Source: Gorsachius magnificus (lineage: Eukaryota; Chordata; Aves; Pelecaniformes; Ardeidae). Taken from it: a stretch of DNA of 64,000 nt. Shown here in pieces: positions 37,720 through 50,200 of the stretch. The notes below the pieces were generated by a model. The model searched no databases. It was not told the DNA's origin and worked only from the letters and a program-made list of their open reading frames with translations. Each line of letters begins with the position of its first letter. Position 1 is the stretch's first letter. Position numbers and translations under genes: made by a program. The stretch lies in contig CM067082.1 in NCBI GenBank assembly GCA_034008185.1, forward strand, positions 156,185,895 through 156,249,894, in the 5' to 3' direction.

Positions 37720-38130
37720 TAAATTATAATGTCATCATTAATGGGTAATCATTAAAGGGAGAGTTGGCAGAGCTTCCACTGACACTGCTGTGATGCACAT
37801 TTCACTTACAGATTGCTCTTTGCAACGTAAAAAAAAAGGCTCTGTATAACCATAGGAAAAGTTTAATAGTTCTGTTCAAAGACTCTTGCATATGTTTGCT
37901 TACAATCTTCACTGGCCATGAATTATAAAAGGTGACTCCTCTACCTACATCAACATCAGGATGAACAAATATGACCAGGATGAAGTCACTTGTGCCACCT
38001 TTGGTGTATATCTTTGTGTGCAATGTTGAATTATTACTACCATTTGGCTGATTTATTTTTTTCCTTGCAATTTATTATTACACCGCAGACGTTTTATATC
38101 TGAACTTTTCCCAGTGTTTCCATTCTCAGC
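37720..38130. promoter_or_regulatory. Enhancer-like AT-rich block (conservation not tested)
   Basis: AATTATAATGTCATCATTAA and GGTAATCATTAAAGGG near 37721-37758, and CAATTTATTATTACACCGC at about 38070, give two clusters of ATTA/TTTAT cores about 330 bp apart in non-repetitive sequence. Inference only. Confidence 0.3.
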
Positions 38131-38851
38131 CACATGATGAATCAGTTGAAAAGAAACAAAACCTCTTCCCTGGATTTTTAGTACTCAGAAACAGGACTGA
38201 GAAAAATCCCTGCAAGGACTCAGAAACCAGAAAATAAATTACACGACTCCAGCATGAACTATGTCTAAGATGTCATGATTTTTAAACAGATCTCATTATT
38301 TTAGCCGGGAAATGACTGGAGAGGTTGGGCTGCTTGGCAAGGGCAGTGCCGTGGTATGCTACATGAAATGGTCCTGTAAACAAAAGGAGGTAATTAAAAT
38401 ACATTTGCCAGAAAAGAGCCCAGATTTCCCATGCAACGTGCAATACTCTCTGCAGAGCAGAGCTTTTCCTTTCTGCACTCCCCTCAGCTCCTTGGTTTTA
38501 TCATCTCTCAGTCAGAGGCAAGCAAGACAATAGACATTCTTTGAGAAATTCACTACAGGGGATATGAAGCTAAGGTCTGTGGTGCCAGTTTTACATCTCC
38601 TTAGGACTTGTCTTCATGGCAAATGTGACCAGAATAGCTATTTTAGAATGAGCTTTCTATGGTGCCGCTATTCCAGGGGAAAGAGATTTTATTCCAGAAG
38701 AATTACTCTGTTTAGGAAAGCACTTGTTATTTTGCAACTAAAATGCGTATGTGTAGAAAGCACATGGCAATATACAGAGATACCTGATGTAAGGAGGCTC
38801 AGAAGAAATATGGCCACAGCTATGCTGGGCTCAGATCATGCTCTATCTGCA
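38131..38851. other. Non-coding stretch, no gene recognised
   Basis: Nothing recognised apart from short chance ORFs. Confidence 0.5.
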
Positions 38852-39080
38852 GCATCAGGTTGGACATCAGGAAATTTTTTTTCAATGAAAGGGCTGTCAA
38901 GCACTGGAAGGGGCTGCCCAGGGAAGTGGGCAAGTCCCCAACCCTGGAGGTATTTAAAAGATGGGTAGACGAGGTGCTTAGGGACAGGGTTTAGTGGTGG
39001 GATGGCAGGGTTAGGGGAATGGTTGGGCTTGGTGATCTTAAAGGGCTTTTCCAACCTAAAGGATTCTATGATTCTGTGAT
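38852..39080 (+). mobile_element. CR1 LINE 3' end
   Basis: Runs from GCATCAGGTTGGACATCAGG (end of ORF2) through GGTTGGGCTTGGTGATCTTA to GGATTCTATGATTCTGTGAT. The subfamily tail differs from the copies at 8.0 and 12.6 kb and is closest to those at 16.9 and 50.9 kb. Plus orientation. Confidence 0.94.
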
Positions 39081-40514
39081 CACGTAGTTACATGCACCCA
39101 GCAAAAATAGGGTATTGCTCATTAAAATGTAGTTGCGTAAAAGTTGTTGCAGCCCCTGTGATAAAGGGGGTCACCTGCAGACAAAATCTTTGCACCTGAG
39201 TTCAGTCGCATATCTGGGCCTCTTAGAAGTTACCACCTTCTCATGAATTTCCCCACATCATTACCTCTTGCCAAGCAGTGTCTTTTGTGTGGCTCAGCCC
39301 CCACTGCCTGCATATTCTGTGTTAGATTTAATATGTGTTTAAGTGGATCAACTGGCCCATGGCTCCAGCTGGGAAACTGGCCTCCTCTTCTTGGTGGTGA
39401 CCTGCCTGTAGAAGCATCAGTCCTATCCCTGGTGGAGGTGATGCTTCTGTTTCGTTAACCATGTGTGATCCATGGGGAATGATAAAACAAAATAACACAT
39501 CATGTTCAGGCATCATCAAAAAGCATCTCTGAGAGATGGAGCGTCCATGCCAGTGGAGAGATGCCTGCATGGTTTCTATCACTTTGATGAAAAATGAGGA
39601 ATCCTAGCAGCTTTTGCGGGGCTGGTGGAGAGGAGAATGAGGATGTTCTTGTGTAGCCAAGAATTGCCAGGGAAATTCATCAAGCCCTTGACCTTGCTGT
39701 GAAAGATGCTCTATAAATGCAGGGGAAAAACAAGGCTACAGTGGATATACGGCACTCAGAGTTTGTGGGGAGGGGAAATATCTTTCATAAGGCCATCTGC
39801 TGCAACTGGAGTTGAGAGATGTGCTTCCAGGTACACAAGATCTTCTGCTCATTAGTCAAAATTAGGAGAGATCAGACAAATGAAGCAGGTAGATTAGATT
39901 GTGCCCTGTGGTGGTAAATGGTTTTCAGCCTCCTAGCTGTGACGTAGGCTGAAGCTTATCTTATCAAACTATGCTCAGAATGAACCTTAGGGGCCTTTTC
40001 CAGCTACAATCATTTGTACAGGTTGGCCTTATGTGAAAGACAGTTCCTAAGGATGTTAATGGACAGCTCTGGAGGACATCGGCTGCAAGGGCAGTGTGTT
40101 GCAAGGCTGATTCCCGACTCAATAAGTGGATCAAATGTTTTTCCTTGTTGCTAAAAGGCGTCTTACAAGGGTTAGGTTGAAAGACTGGCCCTTGGGATGA
40201 GAGGACTCCGTCCCTGTGATGCAACTCCTTGTGCAACATTGGGGAAGTTATTTGATGTGGGACTCATCTCACATTATCTATCAAAAATTAATCCAATTGA
40301 TCCAAGCTAGTGTTTCACCTTCTACAGCTAATTAAAGAGATCTCATTGTCTAGAAAGTGATTTATCCCATCCATGTCAGGGGCAGAGCAAGACTGTAAGC
40401 TCAAGGTGTGGCAAATCGAAGTCTCATTTAAATAGGCTTTGTGGGGTGAGACTTGCCTGTCTGTCTCTCCCAAGGGCAGTAGGAGACTTGATACCTAAAT
40501 TTGAGAAGGCCAAA
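39081..40514. other. Non-coding stretch, no gene recognised
   Basis: A short MIR-tail-like phrase (AAGATGCTCTATAAATGCAG) at about 39704. Nothing else recognised. Confidence 0.5.
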
Positions 40515-40645
40515 GTCAGGTGAAATGACTTGTCCATGTGTTTCTTTGTGCTTCTGCTCCTCATTCGTAAAATAAAGTGCACTCTACTGGATCATAGAGA
40601 AGATGTGAATAGAAATACGTTAAAGACCATGAGCTCTTTGTATGC
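40515..40645 (+). mobile_element. MIR-like SINE remnant
   Basis: GAAATGACTTGTCCATG, then CTCCTCATTCGTAAAATAAAG (for cctcagtttgtaaaatggg), then AAGACCATGAGCTCTTTG at the tail position. Worn, plus orientation. Confidence 0.5.
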
Positions 40646-41262
40646 TGTGGTCACAAAGCTGGAAGGGCAGTGTAGGTTAACATCCTGACATCTGCTGTCT
40701 TCTGCTTTGATGGACAGTAGGTGATGGCATGCAACCTATTCAGTAAACCCCATCCCTATTTCTTTATGCTCAACAACCACTGGGAGGCATCACTGGAAGG
40801 AGAGTTCAGTTACACTTGTGAATTACTACTCCAGTTGGTGAAGAGACCAACATGGTGCTGGCATGAGGAAATGTTCCAACTTGCCTGAAGCAAAATTGAC
40901 TCGGGGAATTTTTGTAGGTTTTAATTCACTATCAAAAGAAAGAGTGGAGGTGAACCATGGAGAACTGTTGTCACAATTTTACTGTTGATGCCTAGTATGA
41001 CCTTGTGAGTAGGACAGCCCATCATTGTGTTGATGCTTTTGGCATCTTGAACCTGACTGAAGTGCTGATCTAAAAACCTTGTCCAACACAGCTGAGCAAA
41101 GGGTTTATGTCACTATGGGAGCACTTTTGGTGATGTGTACTTTACAGCCTACAATAGCTATTAGAGATCCACGTACCTTAGTGAATCCCATAGCAAAATA
41201 GTAAACCAGCTCTGCACCGTACTTCAGTTCTTGGGGTGCCAAGAACCATGGGAAAACAATGT
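40646..41262. other. Non-coding stretch, no gene recognised
   Basis: No repeat or gene signature seen. Confidence 0.5.
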
Positions 41263-41465
41263 AATCACAGAATCCCAGATTGGCAAGAGTTGGAAGGGAC
41301 CTCTGGAGATCACCCAGTCCCACCCCCCTGCTCAAGCAGGCTCACCCAGAGCAGGTTGCACAGGACATCGTCCAGGCAGGGGTTGAATATCTCCGAAGAA
41401 GGAGACTCCACAGCCCCCCTGTGCAGCCTGTGCCAGTGCTCTGTCACCATCAACGTGGAACCACA
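41263..41465 (-). mobile_element. CR1 LINE 3' fragment
   Basis: Reversed tail ATCACAGAATCCCAGATTGG followed by GGACCTCTGGAGATCACCCA and TGTGCCAGTGCTCTGTCACC, another CR1 subfamily variant. Minus orientation, truncated. Confidence 0.92.
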
Positions 41466-44400
41466 GTGCAGAATTAAGCCCATTTTGGTAATTTTTTTCT
41501 TGCTTTTTATTTCATCCCATGAGCAGACAATTCGAGAACAAATTCCTATGCTGGTGACTCTTCAGGTTTAGAGTCTGGAGGGATTAACGACCAGTGAGGG
41601 TGTGTCTACTCCAGCAATGCCTCAGGCCTAACATCTGAAGATCTTGAGAAGGTTTCCACACTAGTCATGCAGTAGAGGATTAGGAGGAATTATTGACAGT
41701 GCCTCTGTCGGATTACTTTCAAGCTGCTGGTTTAACTGCTGTATATCTTCTCTTTAGTGAGCTTTTGGTTTGGAGGACTGCAGGGATTAACCAATCCTTT
41801 GCCTCACCTGAACCTCTGCTACCAAGTGCAGAAGAAGAGCCTGATGGGAGAAAAAAATCTTTTTGCCAATTGTTGATAAAAAAGAAAAATTGAGGCGCCA
41901 TTGATCCCCACCCTTTGGATGTCCTCTGAGGTGAAATGAGAGAGGGATGGGATGAGAGATATGGGTTTGAAGCCAGGACTGCATTTCATAAGATTTTGTT
42001 TGTATTCTCTGTTTATCTGCTACCCCCCTCGGAGACAATTTTATTTTTTTGTAAATTGGTCTCACATGATTTATCCTTCCTATCTGTTTTTAACATAGAA
42101 TGCCTATCATAAGTGCATGCACAGTAGCCAACCTTTGGTTGTGCCATAATAGAAATAAAAACAGAATTTTCTTGAGAGCGTTCTGGCAGGAAGACTCCTT
42201 AGCACCAACTATATTGAACACCTTTGCTGCACTAAGGCTGTGCAATGTACCTCCAAGATTTGAGCCCTTTTGTATTTGTATAGCCCCTAGCACAAGGGAG
42301 ACGATATAATTGTGGCATTCAGGCTCGATTCGAACAAAACTGAGCACTGTGACTGTGGCATTGCAGCGTCAGGGACAATATGCACCTGCTGGCCATTGTC
42401 CTCTACCAGGACAACGCTCACGTAAGTGCTCATGTGCATTCCCCAGGGTATTGACTGTCAAATGGTAGGCAATGAGATTTTTAGAGTGCAAGGAATTGCA
42501 TGTGCTGGCTACAAGAGGCTGCTTATACAAACATTACAGACCTAGACTTGCCCCGTTCAAATCTACAGTCATTCTACCATTGTCTCCATGGAGTAAGAGG
42601 TGAGAACTATGTCCAGCTCATTTCAGTTCTGTCAGCAGCTTCCAGTGAAATCCAGTATTTGAGGCGTCAGGAACAGATATGTTGTCTTGTCAGACACATT
42701 TCTGACACGTTTTTTGCCCAGTGCCCAGTGGGCAGATTTGTTATTGAATTGGGAGATGTGGCAATGGGTGTCGGTGCTTCAAGCAAGTTGAATGGTATGG
42801 TGTCTCTGAAGATACACATTCTTCTTGAGACACCTCCCTAGCAAAGCCACATCCCAAGAGGATAAGTTTGCTTGCAGAAAATTATTCAGCCACCAGATGT
42901 CTCTCCATGCTCCCCTGGTGAACAAGGAAGACAAAACTGGAACTCAAGTCATATGGAAAAATTCTCATTTACAGTTTGTAACTCTTGTCTTTGTTAAACA
43001 TCTGCCTGGAGTTGGCTTTACACCATCTCAAGAGATACTCTGCTTCAGGGTTGGCTTTTGATGCATCTCCTTGGGTTGAGGAGACTGGAATAAATATTCT
43101 CTGGAGCTTTGTAAATCAAAGGTTTTTATCTGCTCATGGCTATACATGACAGCACTGTTGAAAGATTAGTACTAAGAAGGTCACTTGGGAGGTCAGAGAA
43201 GCTTTGTGGAAGAGATGGCCTTTGATGAAGGGGTTTCAAAACGGAGATTGTCTAAGATGGAGTGGAGTAGTCAAAGAACATCCCATCATGGATTTAGAGC
43301 ATGGAGAACAAGCCTAGAGAGGACTTATTTCCAACATGTGTTGTTTCTCCAACCCGCTGATTCTCAAGCTTTTCATCTTTCAGATATCCTATACTCAAAC
43401 ACCTGGAGTCTAAAGCAACTCTTGCCTCCTATTTATTTTGAGAAGTTTATAGTGAGAGACCATTGTGTCAGCCTGACCTTTTAGGTATTCCAAACAAAAA
43501 GGGAAAATTGCACTTTTCTGACACTAAGAGATCATGGACCTGGAATAAGTAAGTGCAACTTCCTCTGTCCTCACAAATTGTGACTGACTTCGGTTCCCGA
43601 TGGGATTGTTTTATTCTGCTTAGTAGCCAGTATACAGCAGGTTAGGAATGAAATGTCCCAAAGCATTTTCTCTCTTTTTCCATACTACATTCATGTTTTT
43701 CCTTAAGAACTTCAGTAGGAGTTGAGTCTGTGACACTTGCAGAGTTACAGCCCCTTAAATTTACTCTTCAAAGTCACGCCCAATTCACATTTACAGCTGG
43801 CTCCTGAACCTGACAGGAAACCCTTCACTTGGGGAAGTGAAAAGACAACAGCTCCTGTCACTTAGGATCTGAAAGAGGAGTCCACTCCCCACTGCTGGCA
43901 TACTCTGAAAGACTCCTTGCTAAGGAAGGCTTAGCAAGGTGAGTGCTAGGTTTGAACTACCTAGATTCCTTCCAACCACAGAGTCAAAATCCAGCTGACT
44001 CAACTCAACCATTTTGTGCTTCTTCAGCAGCTAAGTAGAGTCTGTTCAGATTATTCCCATTAAGGATATATTGTTTCATGGTCTGGACAGACATTAAGGC
44101 CATTTTTTGGTCAGAAATGAAATTTGCTTTGGTGTCTTCAACTACAGGTTTCTCCCTAGTTAGAAGTGGCCTTCACTCTTCAGCTCCTGTGCTTATCAAG
44201 AGCTTTTTCTTCTTGTGAAAAACACTGTAGACTTCTAAATTTCTCAGGGAGAACTATTGTTGGGCCAGGAGCTGGCATGTAAACCTGACAGGTTCAAAGG
44301 AAATTTTGGCGTGAAATTTCAGTTAGGCCATACAAAATAATTCTGAAATATATGTGCATTTTCTTTAGTGTTTAATGCCCTTTTTGGTACTTCTTCTGTA

Positions 44401-44837
44401 TTCTACCTCACAGTTGAGATTCCTGCAAATTTGAGGTGAGGCTTGCAGTTTTGGGAGGGTTTCATCAGCCCTAAATTACACCTCCAAAACTTAGATGCCC
44501 AGGTCCAAGTTAGTCAGCCCAGGCTTGCTTTGTAGTCAAGGGAGAGGAGAGTCACCCTTAGGGGGAGATTCATCTCTTAAAACAGACACCCAGGGTTGGT
44601 CATGCAAATCACTTGCTGGACATGTCCCATTCTCTCCCTTGACTGTAAAGGTTTGTCAGACTTTTAATCCTTTTAAAGTGAAGTGACATGACCACTGTCT
44701 TCAGGTTTTTTAGCCAGACTGAAAGGACAAATCACCTTTTTCCTGAAAGCCATTCCCCCCTGAAATGTAGAAAGACTATTAGTCTCTCCCAAGTTTGTTT
44801 CTTGGACGTTTACTTGCCAATGAATATACGATCAGCT
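41466..44837. other. Non-coding stretch, no gene recognised
   Basis: Carries an ancient repeat fragment at 42269-42305. The interval 42640-42850 contains phrases resembling the unassigned dispersed family. The longest ORF is 113 aa (42500-42841 plus), with no domain. Confidence 0.5.
42269..42305 (+). repeat. Ancient amniote interspersed repeat fragment
   Basis: TTTGTATAGCCCCTAGCACA is a highly characteristic phrase of an old sauropsid repeat that I recall alongside the (ATT)n / AGTCCCTGCCCC family seen at 10781-10922. Too short to place precisely. Confidence 0.5.
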
Positions 44838-45250
44838 GTGTGGGATCAGACAGCAGGTTGTGTCGGCCTCGTCTCCTGTCTCTGACAGTAGGTGCCTGAG
44901 ATAGAGCAGAAGAACAGGACCAACACAGGGTGATACTTCCACTGGCATATTCCCAAATCCCAGCAACCCCTGGCTGGGATTTGTGATTGAGGAGTGCAAA
45001 AACTCCTTGTGCATTTTTCTTCACTGAATTTTGTCTAGTTGCTTTTTAAACTTGGGTATATTTAAATAACCACAGCTCCCTGTGGCAGAGATTTCTACTG
45101 TCAAACTATGTCCCACGAGAAGAAACACTCTCTTCTGTTGTTTTCAGCCTGCTAATTACAGTGGACGTCTCCTAATTTTAATATTATGAGAAACGGTGGA
45201 TATTTGTTCTATATTCACCTCTCAGCCCTATTGTCTCCCCAGGCCTGGCT
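44838..45250 (-). mobile_element. Ancient CR1-like LINE remnant (old sauropsid family)
   Basis: Successive phrases match in order an old LINE sequence common in turtles, crocodilians and birds. They are GTGGGATCAGACAGCAGG, GTCTCTGACAGTAGGTGCC, TTTTGTCTAGTTGCTTTTTA, CACGAGAAGAAACACTCTC, TTATGAGAAACGGTGGATA and TGTTCTATATTCACCTCTC. Strongly diverged. The orientation is that in which CR1 ORF2 reads on the minus strand. Confidence 0.65.
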
Positions 45251-47759
45251 GCTCCAAGGATTTCTTTTGCAGATCATGCCAGCTTGCACCCTATGGCCTC
45301 TGCTTACAGAGCAGTTCCCACCTTCTTTATGCCAGCAAGGTATAACCACATGCTTGGTGAGCTAGCAGAACTGTAACTTTTTTATTGGCTTGTACTAATT
45401 GCAAGCCACAAGTGAAAGAAGTAATTTCCTGGACATGACATGCTTGATAAATGATGCTGAAAGGTGGACATCGCTTTTCTCTAGTGAAGCCAGATTTTGT
45501 TGCTGTTACTATCTTGATGTTATTTTCGCATTCAGATTGCTTGCAAGACATCTGCTTGCTATGTAGAGCTTTAAGGCCTCCTTGGGTATGGTTGTTGTGT
45601 CTACAGGCAAACTGGCTCAGGCAGCCAACAGCAATGGCTGGGAGCTATTTTTATTTATCAGCAGCACTGATGGATGTAAACAGGGTTAGGTAGAAACAGA
45701 TCACTTGGACTAGAAGTTCTTTAGAGCAGGGTCCACAACCTTGTTCTGTATTTGAGCACTAGGGGTGGTCTTCAGCTGTGATGAACACCAGAGACACTGT
45801 CACAACACAGGGAAGGTGATTATGATAGAGATTATCATAATAACAATGACACCTGGATCTTATTGTGCTCCTGAGATATTGAAACAACCTAATTAAAGGG
45901 GAGGAAGTAATAATTCAACAAAGTTGCGCAGCCAGCCTTTTGGTTGGGTTTTATTCTGTATGAGTTTGGAGCGTCTGCTGCCTTTTAATGTGTAACCTTC
46001 CTCTCCCTGACAAGAACAACATCTGCTGCTAAGGCAAGGTGTGTGCCCTGCCAGCCTGTAACACCATCTGGGCAGCCTGGGAACTTATTCAGGGCTCTTG
46101 AGGACCACTCAATCATCATTCATTAACAAGTCTAAAGGTTAGCTCCTTGCCAGCCCTCCATGTGCCAAACTCCTTCTCCCCGACTGCGATGCTTGGGGGA
46201 TGGTGTTCCCACTCCACAGCTGAACCAGTAACAAGTGTGCTTATTGATTTAGCTGTTAATATCAGCCAAAGTCCTTTCCTTACCCACTTCAGGGATATTT
46301 ACTTGTCCTGCCCTCTCCACTTCATTGAGGCACCCTACTGTCCCAAATGACACTGTGGAAAGCACGCCAGAGAGAAATCTCCTGCAAAGTCCAGTCTGCT
46401 CTTCTGGCCTGGATTAGCAATGTGGAAGATAAAACCATCTGTTAGGTGTTCAAAGGGGCTGTGCCTTATGACAGTCTATGTGCAAAGGGACAAGTCTTTG
46501 TCAAAAAACTCACCCAACTTCATTCACATTGACTAGCCAAAGGCTACTGTGTAGTCCCTACTGTGAACTTGGGTCTAAAGAGTGGGTGGGACCCAAGTTA
46601 CTTCTTTATTTTTGAGAGCACTTGGAATTCAGGTGTACTGCTTGTGATGGAGCAGTGTGAGGAATAGAGAGGTAGCAGCAATTTCAGAGGTAGCATTCTT
46701 TCTCTGGAAAGCAGAAGTTTGTTGAAACCCGAATTCCAGTGGAGTTGCTCAAGACTAGACTGGAGCTATCAGTCACTCAGAAATGGCTGGTGACTCAGCC
46801 AGGATATTGGCTGTAGGTCCAAGTCTCTGTCTGACAGGGAGGGGAGGCTTGCACGTGGATTTCCATATGCTGCCAGTTGTCCTTGCTGCGTGGCTGTTCT
46901 GGGATACTTTTCTCACTGAAGCTACCCCATTTTGCATAAAGACCTTGATATTCCCAGGATGAAAGACACTGCCTGCATAACCCAACAGCATTGATTAGGA
47001 CAGAAAAAACAGGTTCAAGACTCTCCCTGGATGCCTGCATGAAAGAAATTCTCACTATAACAAGTTGGCACCCCACCACTACCACCACTGTTTCCCACAC
47101 ACACTGGTGCTGCAGAATTGAGAAGGACCATGGCCTCACATATCCTAGGAAGCCTCACATATCCCAGGAAAAAATATCACAGAGCCACTTTATTTCTCAG
47201 AGCTCAGGTGCTCAGTGAGACTTACCCACCACGACCTTGCTACACCTCCTCTTCGACAAAAAAGCAGATGAAATATGGGGTGTTGGGATGTGCATGAACC
47301 ACAAGGTTTCTAAGGGTCAGGTCCAGAGCATGGATCTATTTCAGATCACTGTTAAAGTCTATTTAAACTCGTTGTCCTTGCACGAAACCAGCTTGCAGAG
47401 AAACTGAGCTGACCTCACCTTAACACTACCACCAAGTTCATTAGTTAACACTTCACCTGTTGACACTCGCAGGCAAATCCCAGACCGGATTGTAGCCCTG
47501 TGGAATGCAAATCTGGCTATGTGCCTCCAAATGACTGTATGATGGGGAAAAAAAAATCCACACCTGCAAATAAAAGAGATCAGTAAGCAAATTCCAAAGC
47601 CAGGCTGGGTAGCAATGAGATGGCAAAGCTTTCAAATTATATTGGATCAGAGCTTATGTCTTTATGGCTTGGTTAGCTGCTGGTCAGGAATTGCTTTCAG
47701 CTGGTTTTCACAGCTTCAAAGGATGCTGTATTGGACTGATTGCTCAAGCGGGATTCAAC
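45251..47759. other. Non-coding stretch, no gene recognised
   Basis: One enhancer-like patch at 45815-45920 (listed separately). A 17-bp direct duplication, CCTCACATATCCTAGGAA / CCTCACATATCCCAGGAA, lies at about 47134-47171. No gene seen. Confidence 0.5.
45815..45920. promoter_or_regulatory. Short enhancer-like AT-rich patch (conservation not tested)
   Basis: GATTATGATAGAGATTATC, ATAATAACAATGACACC and CAACCTAATTAAAGGGG within 100 bp, non-repetitive. Inference only. Confidence 0.25.
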
Positions 47760-48350
47760 TTGCAGATTAAGACATCTAAATTTCGGCAGCAATATGTAGT
47801 GTGCTGCCTACATGTGCTCGAAGAGTCTGAGCTCCCATTACAACCAGTGGAGATCGAATTTTCAAGGTGCTTGCCTAAACACAGGTGTCTGGTACCATGT
47901 GTGGTATCTTACTGTAATTCCTCTGGGTATCCCCCTGCCAATCCAGAAGGACGTGGATCTCCTAAAGGGTCTGTAGCATTATATATGCCAAGACCACATG
48001 ATATTGCAGATGCCCTAAGGGATCTAAGGGAGCACTCAGACCTTATGGTGAAACAAATCTCTCTCTAGACGTTACTAACAATAACAGGAACTTGAAAGTC
48101 AGACCTCAAATTCAGGCAAATTCGGCTCAATTCACTTGACTACAGAGTCTAGTGCCTTTTGGCATGTCGTGGGGTATCTGAGACATCTTCCTGGAGCTGC
48201 CAGACATGACACAGACCTGCAGGAGACCCGTGGTGGTTCTGGAACAGCACCTGGAGGACAGGCAGGATACTCCAGATCGAAATGCCTAGAGGGCATCAAT
48301 ATGCCTTTTTGTGGTTCTGTGAGCACCTACATTTGTGTGTTTGAATCTGT
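47760..48350 (+). repeat. Unassigned dispersed repeat, diverged copies
   Basis: GCCTAAACACAGGTGTCTGG at 47872 and the block CAGAGTCTAGTGCCTTTTGG ... CTGAGACATCTTCCTGGAGC ... ACAGACCTGCAGGAGACCC at 48142-48230 match in order the copy at 62228-62310. The latter reads CCTAAACACGTGTATCTAATGCC, CTAAGACATCAGTCTCAAG and AGGACCTGCAGAAGACAC. Possibly an old LTR or non-autonomous element; I cannot assign a class. Confidence 0.55.
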
Positions 48351-49800
48351 GAGCTGAATCCCACTCCTTGTAATCAGTGAAGCCTGTGTGGCAAGTCTGC
48401 AAGTTTGCGGAGGCTTCGGATACCTTGTTCACATGCAGATTTTCTGACTATGGGTGGTTTATTTCCACCAGACTGGTGCACAAGGACTCGGGGGGCTCTC
48501 AGAAGCCTTGGGCTCACTCTGCATGTACAGACCAATTTGCACATGGCCATGGATCTGGCACATCTCAGACTGGTTTGAGTTATACAACTAGGGTGCCTCT
48601 GCATGGAAAGCAGTCAGGAGAAATGGTGTAGCACTACCAGCAACGTGGCATGTGAACTTGGCCACGGTTTTGCTTAGTAGTAGTCTAGTCAGTACTGATT
48701 CTTTGCTGGGAACCAAACCTTCATCCAAGTTCAGTGCACTGTTTCTCAAAGAAATGTTAAGCTCTCAACTCTGGTGATTACAAGGAAGCTAGGTGCCTAA
48801 ATACCTCTCTGCGTCAAGACCTTTGTGCACATCAATCCTTAAATTATGCTTGGGAATGAGGTTAGACCCTTGGCTCAGCATATCACATAGCTGCTACTTG
48901 GTAGTGGAACAGTTTTAGGTGACTTCTGTGACCTAGGATGTCATGAGCAAAGCCCACTGCCATGGCTAAATGTGACCATATGCTGTGCTGCCTACTTGTC
49001 GAGAGGAAAAGGACTGTTGTGAAAAAGAGAGAACTTCTACGGTTTCCCTAATGGTGAAAAGTCCAGGTCATTGGGCAGCAATGAGTTATCAACACCAGAT
49101 TTTCTTCTTTAGTTCATAAAAGGGTCTGCAGGGGTTAGTAGCATGTAAGAGCAACTGAAATGTCCACTCATTTCTTAGTTTTTCCTATTTAGCCAAAAAA
49201 AAAAAAAAAAAAAGGCTCTTGCTCAAACCTGGTGAAGCAGGCAACACAGCTTGACAAATAAGCTTATCTCAAGTGCTCTTTAATAAGAATGTTCATCATT
49301 TATTTCTGGAAAATATGCTGAGTCCGGTATGCTAAAAGCTCTCTGTCGTGTTTGACCTGTGTCATTCAAAGGAAGGTGAGGGGGTGTGTTTGCAAGGGGG
49401 ATATTTTGTCTGAGGCATCACAGTATGCTACTTGCCTCCTGGTCCCTTGTCATAGGAAAGATACATTTCTGTTTCTAGATGTGCTTATTTAGAGTCTTTG
49501 TAGAAAAGCAGATGTCCCTGGAAGGTGATTTATACCAACTAAGGTCTATGTTTTAAATAAGAGGGATAAATCTCTGGATGTGTCAAATCCTTCCATTGGC
49601 TATAAAGGAGTCATCGAGGATGACCTTAGAGGAGATACCTGGTCTATGAGGGATAAAGCTGGGTGGCTTGAATCTCTCCTAAGTGAATGGCAAAGGACAG
49701 AAGACCTGTGGGATCTGATATATTTCTGTTTGTATAAGTGGGGTGGGGGGTGAACAGGCACAGAGACCCTGGAAATGCTGCCTTGTCTACCTGCAGCCAT
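48351..49800. other. Non-coding stretch, no gene recognised
   Basis: An A19 run at 49195-49213. Short ORFs without domains. Confidence 0.5.
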
Positions 49801-50200
49801 CTGTTCTGCAGAGAACCCATCACCTCTGCAGCCAACCCATCACCTCTGCAGAGATCCCATCACCTCTGCAGCCAACCCATCATCTCTGCAGCCAACCCAT
49901 CACCTCTGGAAAAACCCATCACCTCTGCAGCCAACCCATCACCTCTGCAGCAACCCATCACCTCTGCAGCCAACCCATCACCTCTGCAGCCAACCCATCA
50001 CCTCTGCAACCAACCCATCACCTCTGCAGCCAACCTATCACCTCTGCAACGAACCCATCACCTCTGCAGAGAACCCATCACCTCTGCAGCCAACCCATCA
50101 CCTCTGAAGCTAACCCATCACCTCTGCAGCCAACCTATCACCTCTGCAGCCAACCCATCACCTCTGCAGACAATCCATCACCTCTGCAGCCAACACAGCC
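49801..50200. repeat. 20-bp minisatellite, about 20 units
   Basis: Unit CACCTCTGCAGCCAACCCAT, each copy carrying the PstI palindrome CTGCAG in most cases. I count nineteen full or near-full units plus a partial, with two 19-bp units (about 49901-49919 and 49940-49958). The first unit (CTGTTCTGCAGAGAACCCAT) is diverged and the last breaks down near 50193. Because 20 is not a multiple of 3 and no frame of the plus-strand unit has a stop, all three plus frames stay open and encode the same 20-residue periodic peptide. The resulting ORFs (49738-50280, 49743-50207 and 49775-50107) are therefore almost certainly artefacts. Confidence 0.97.
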
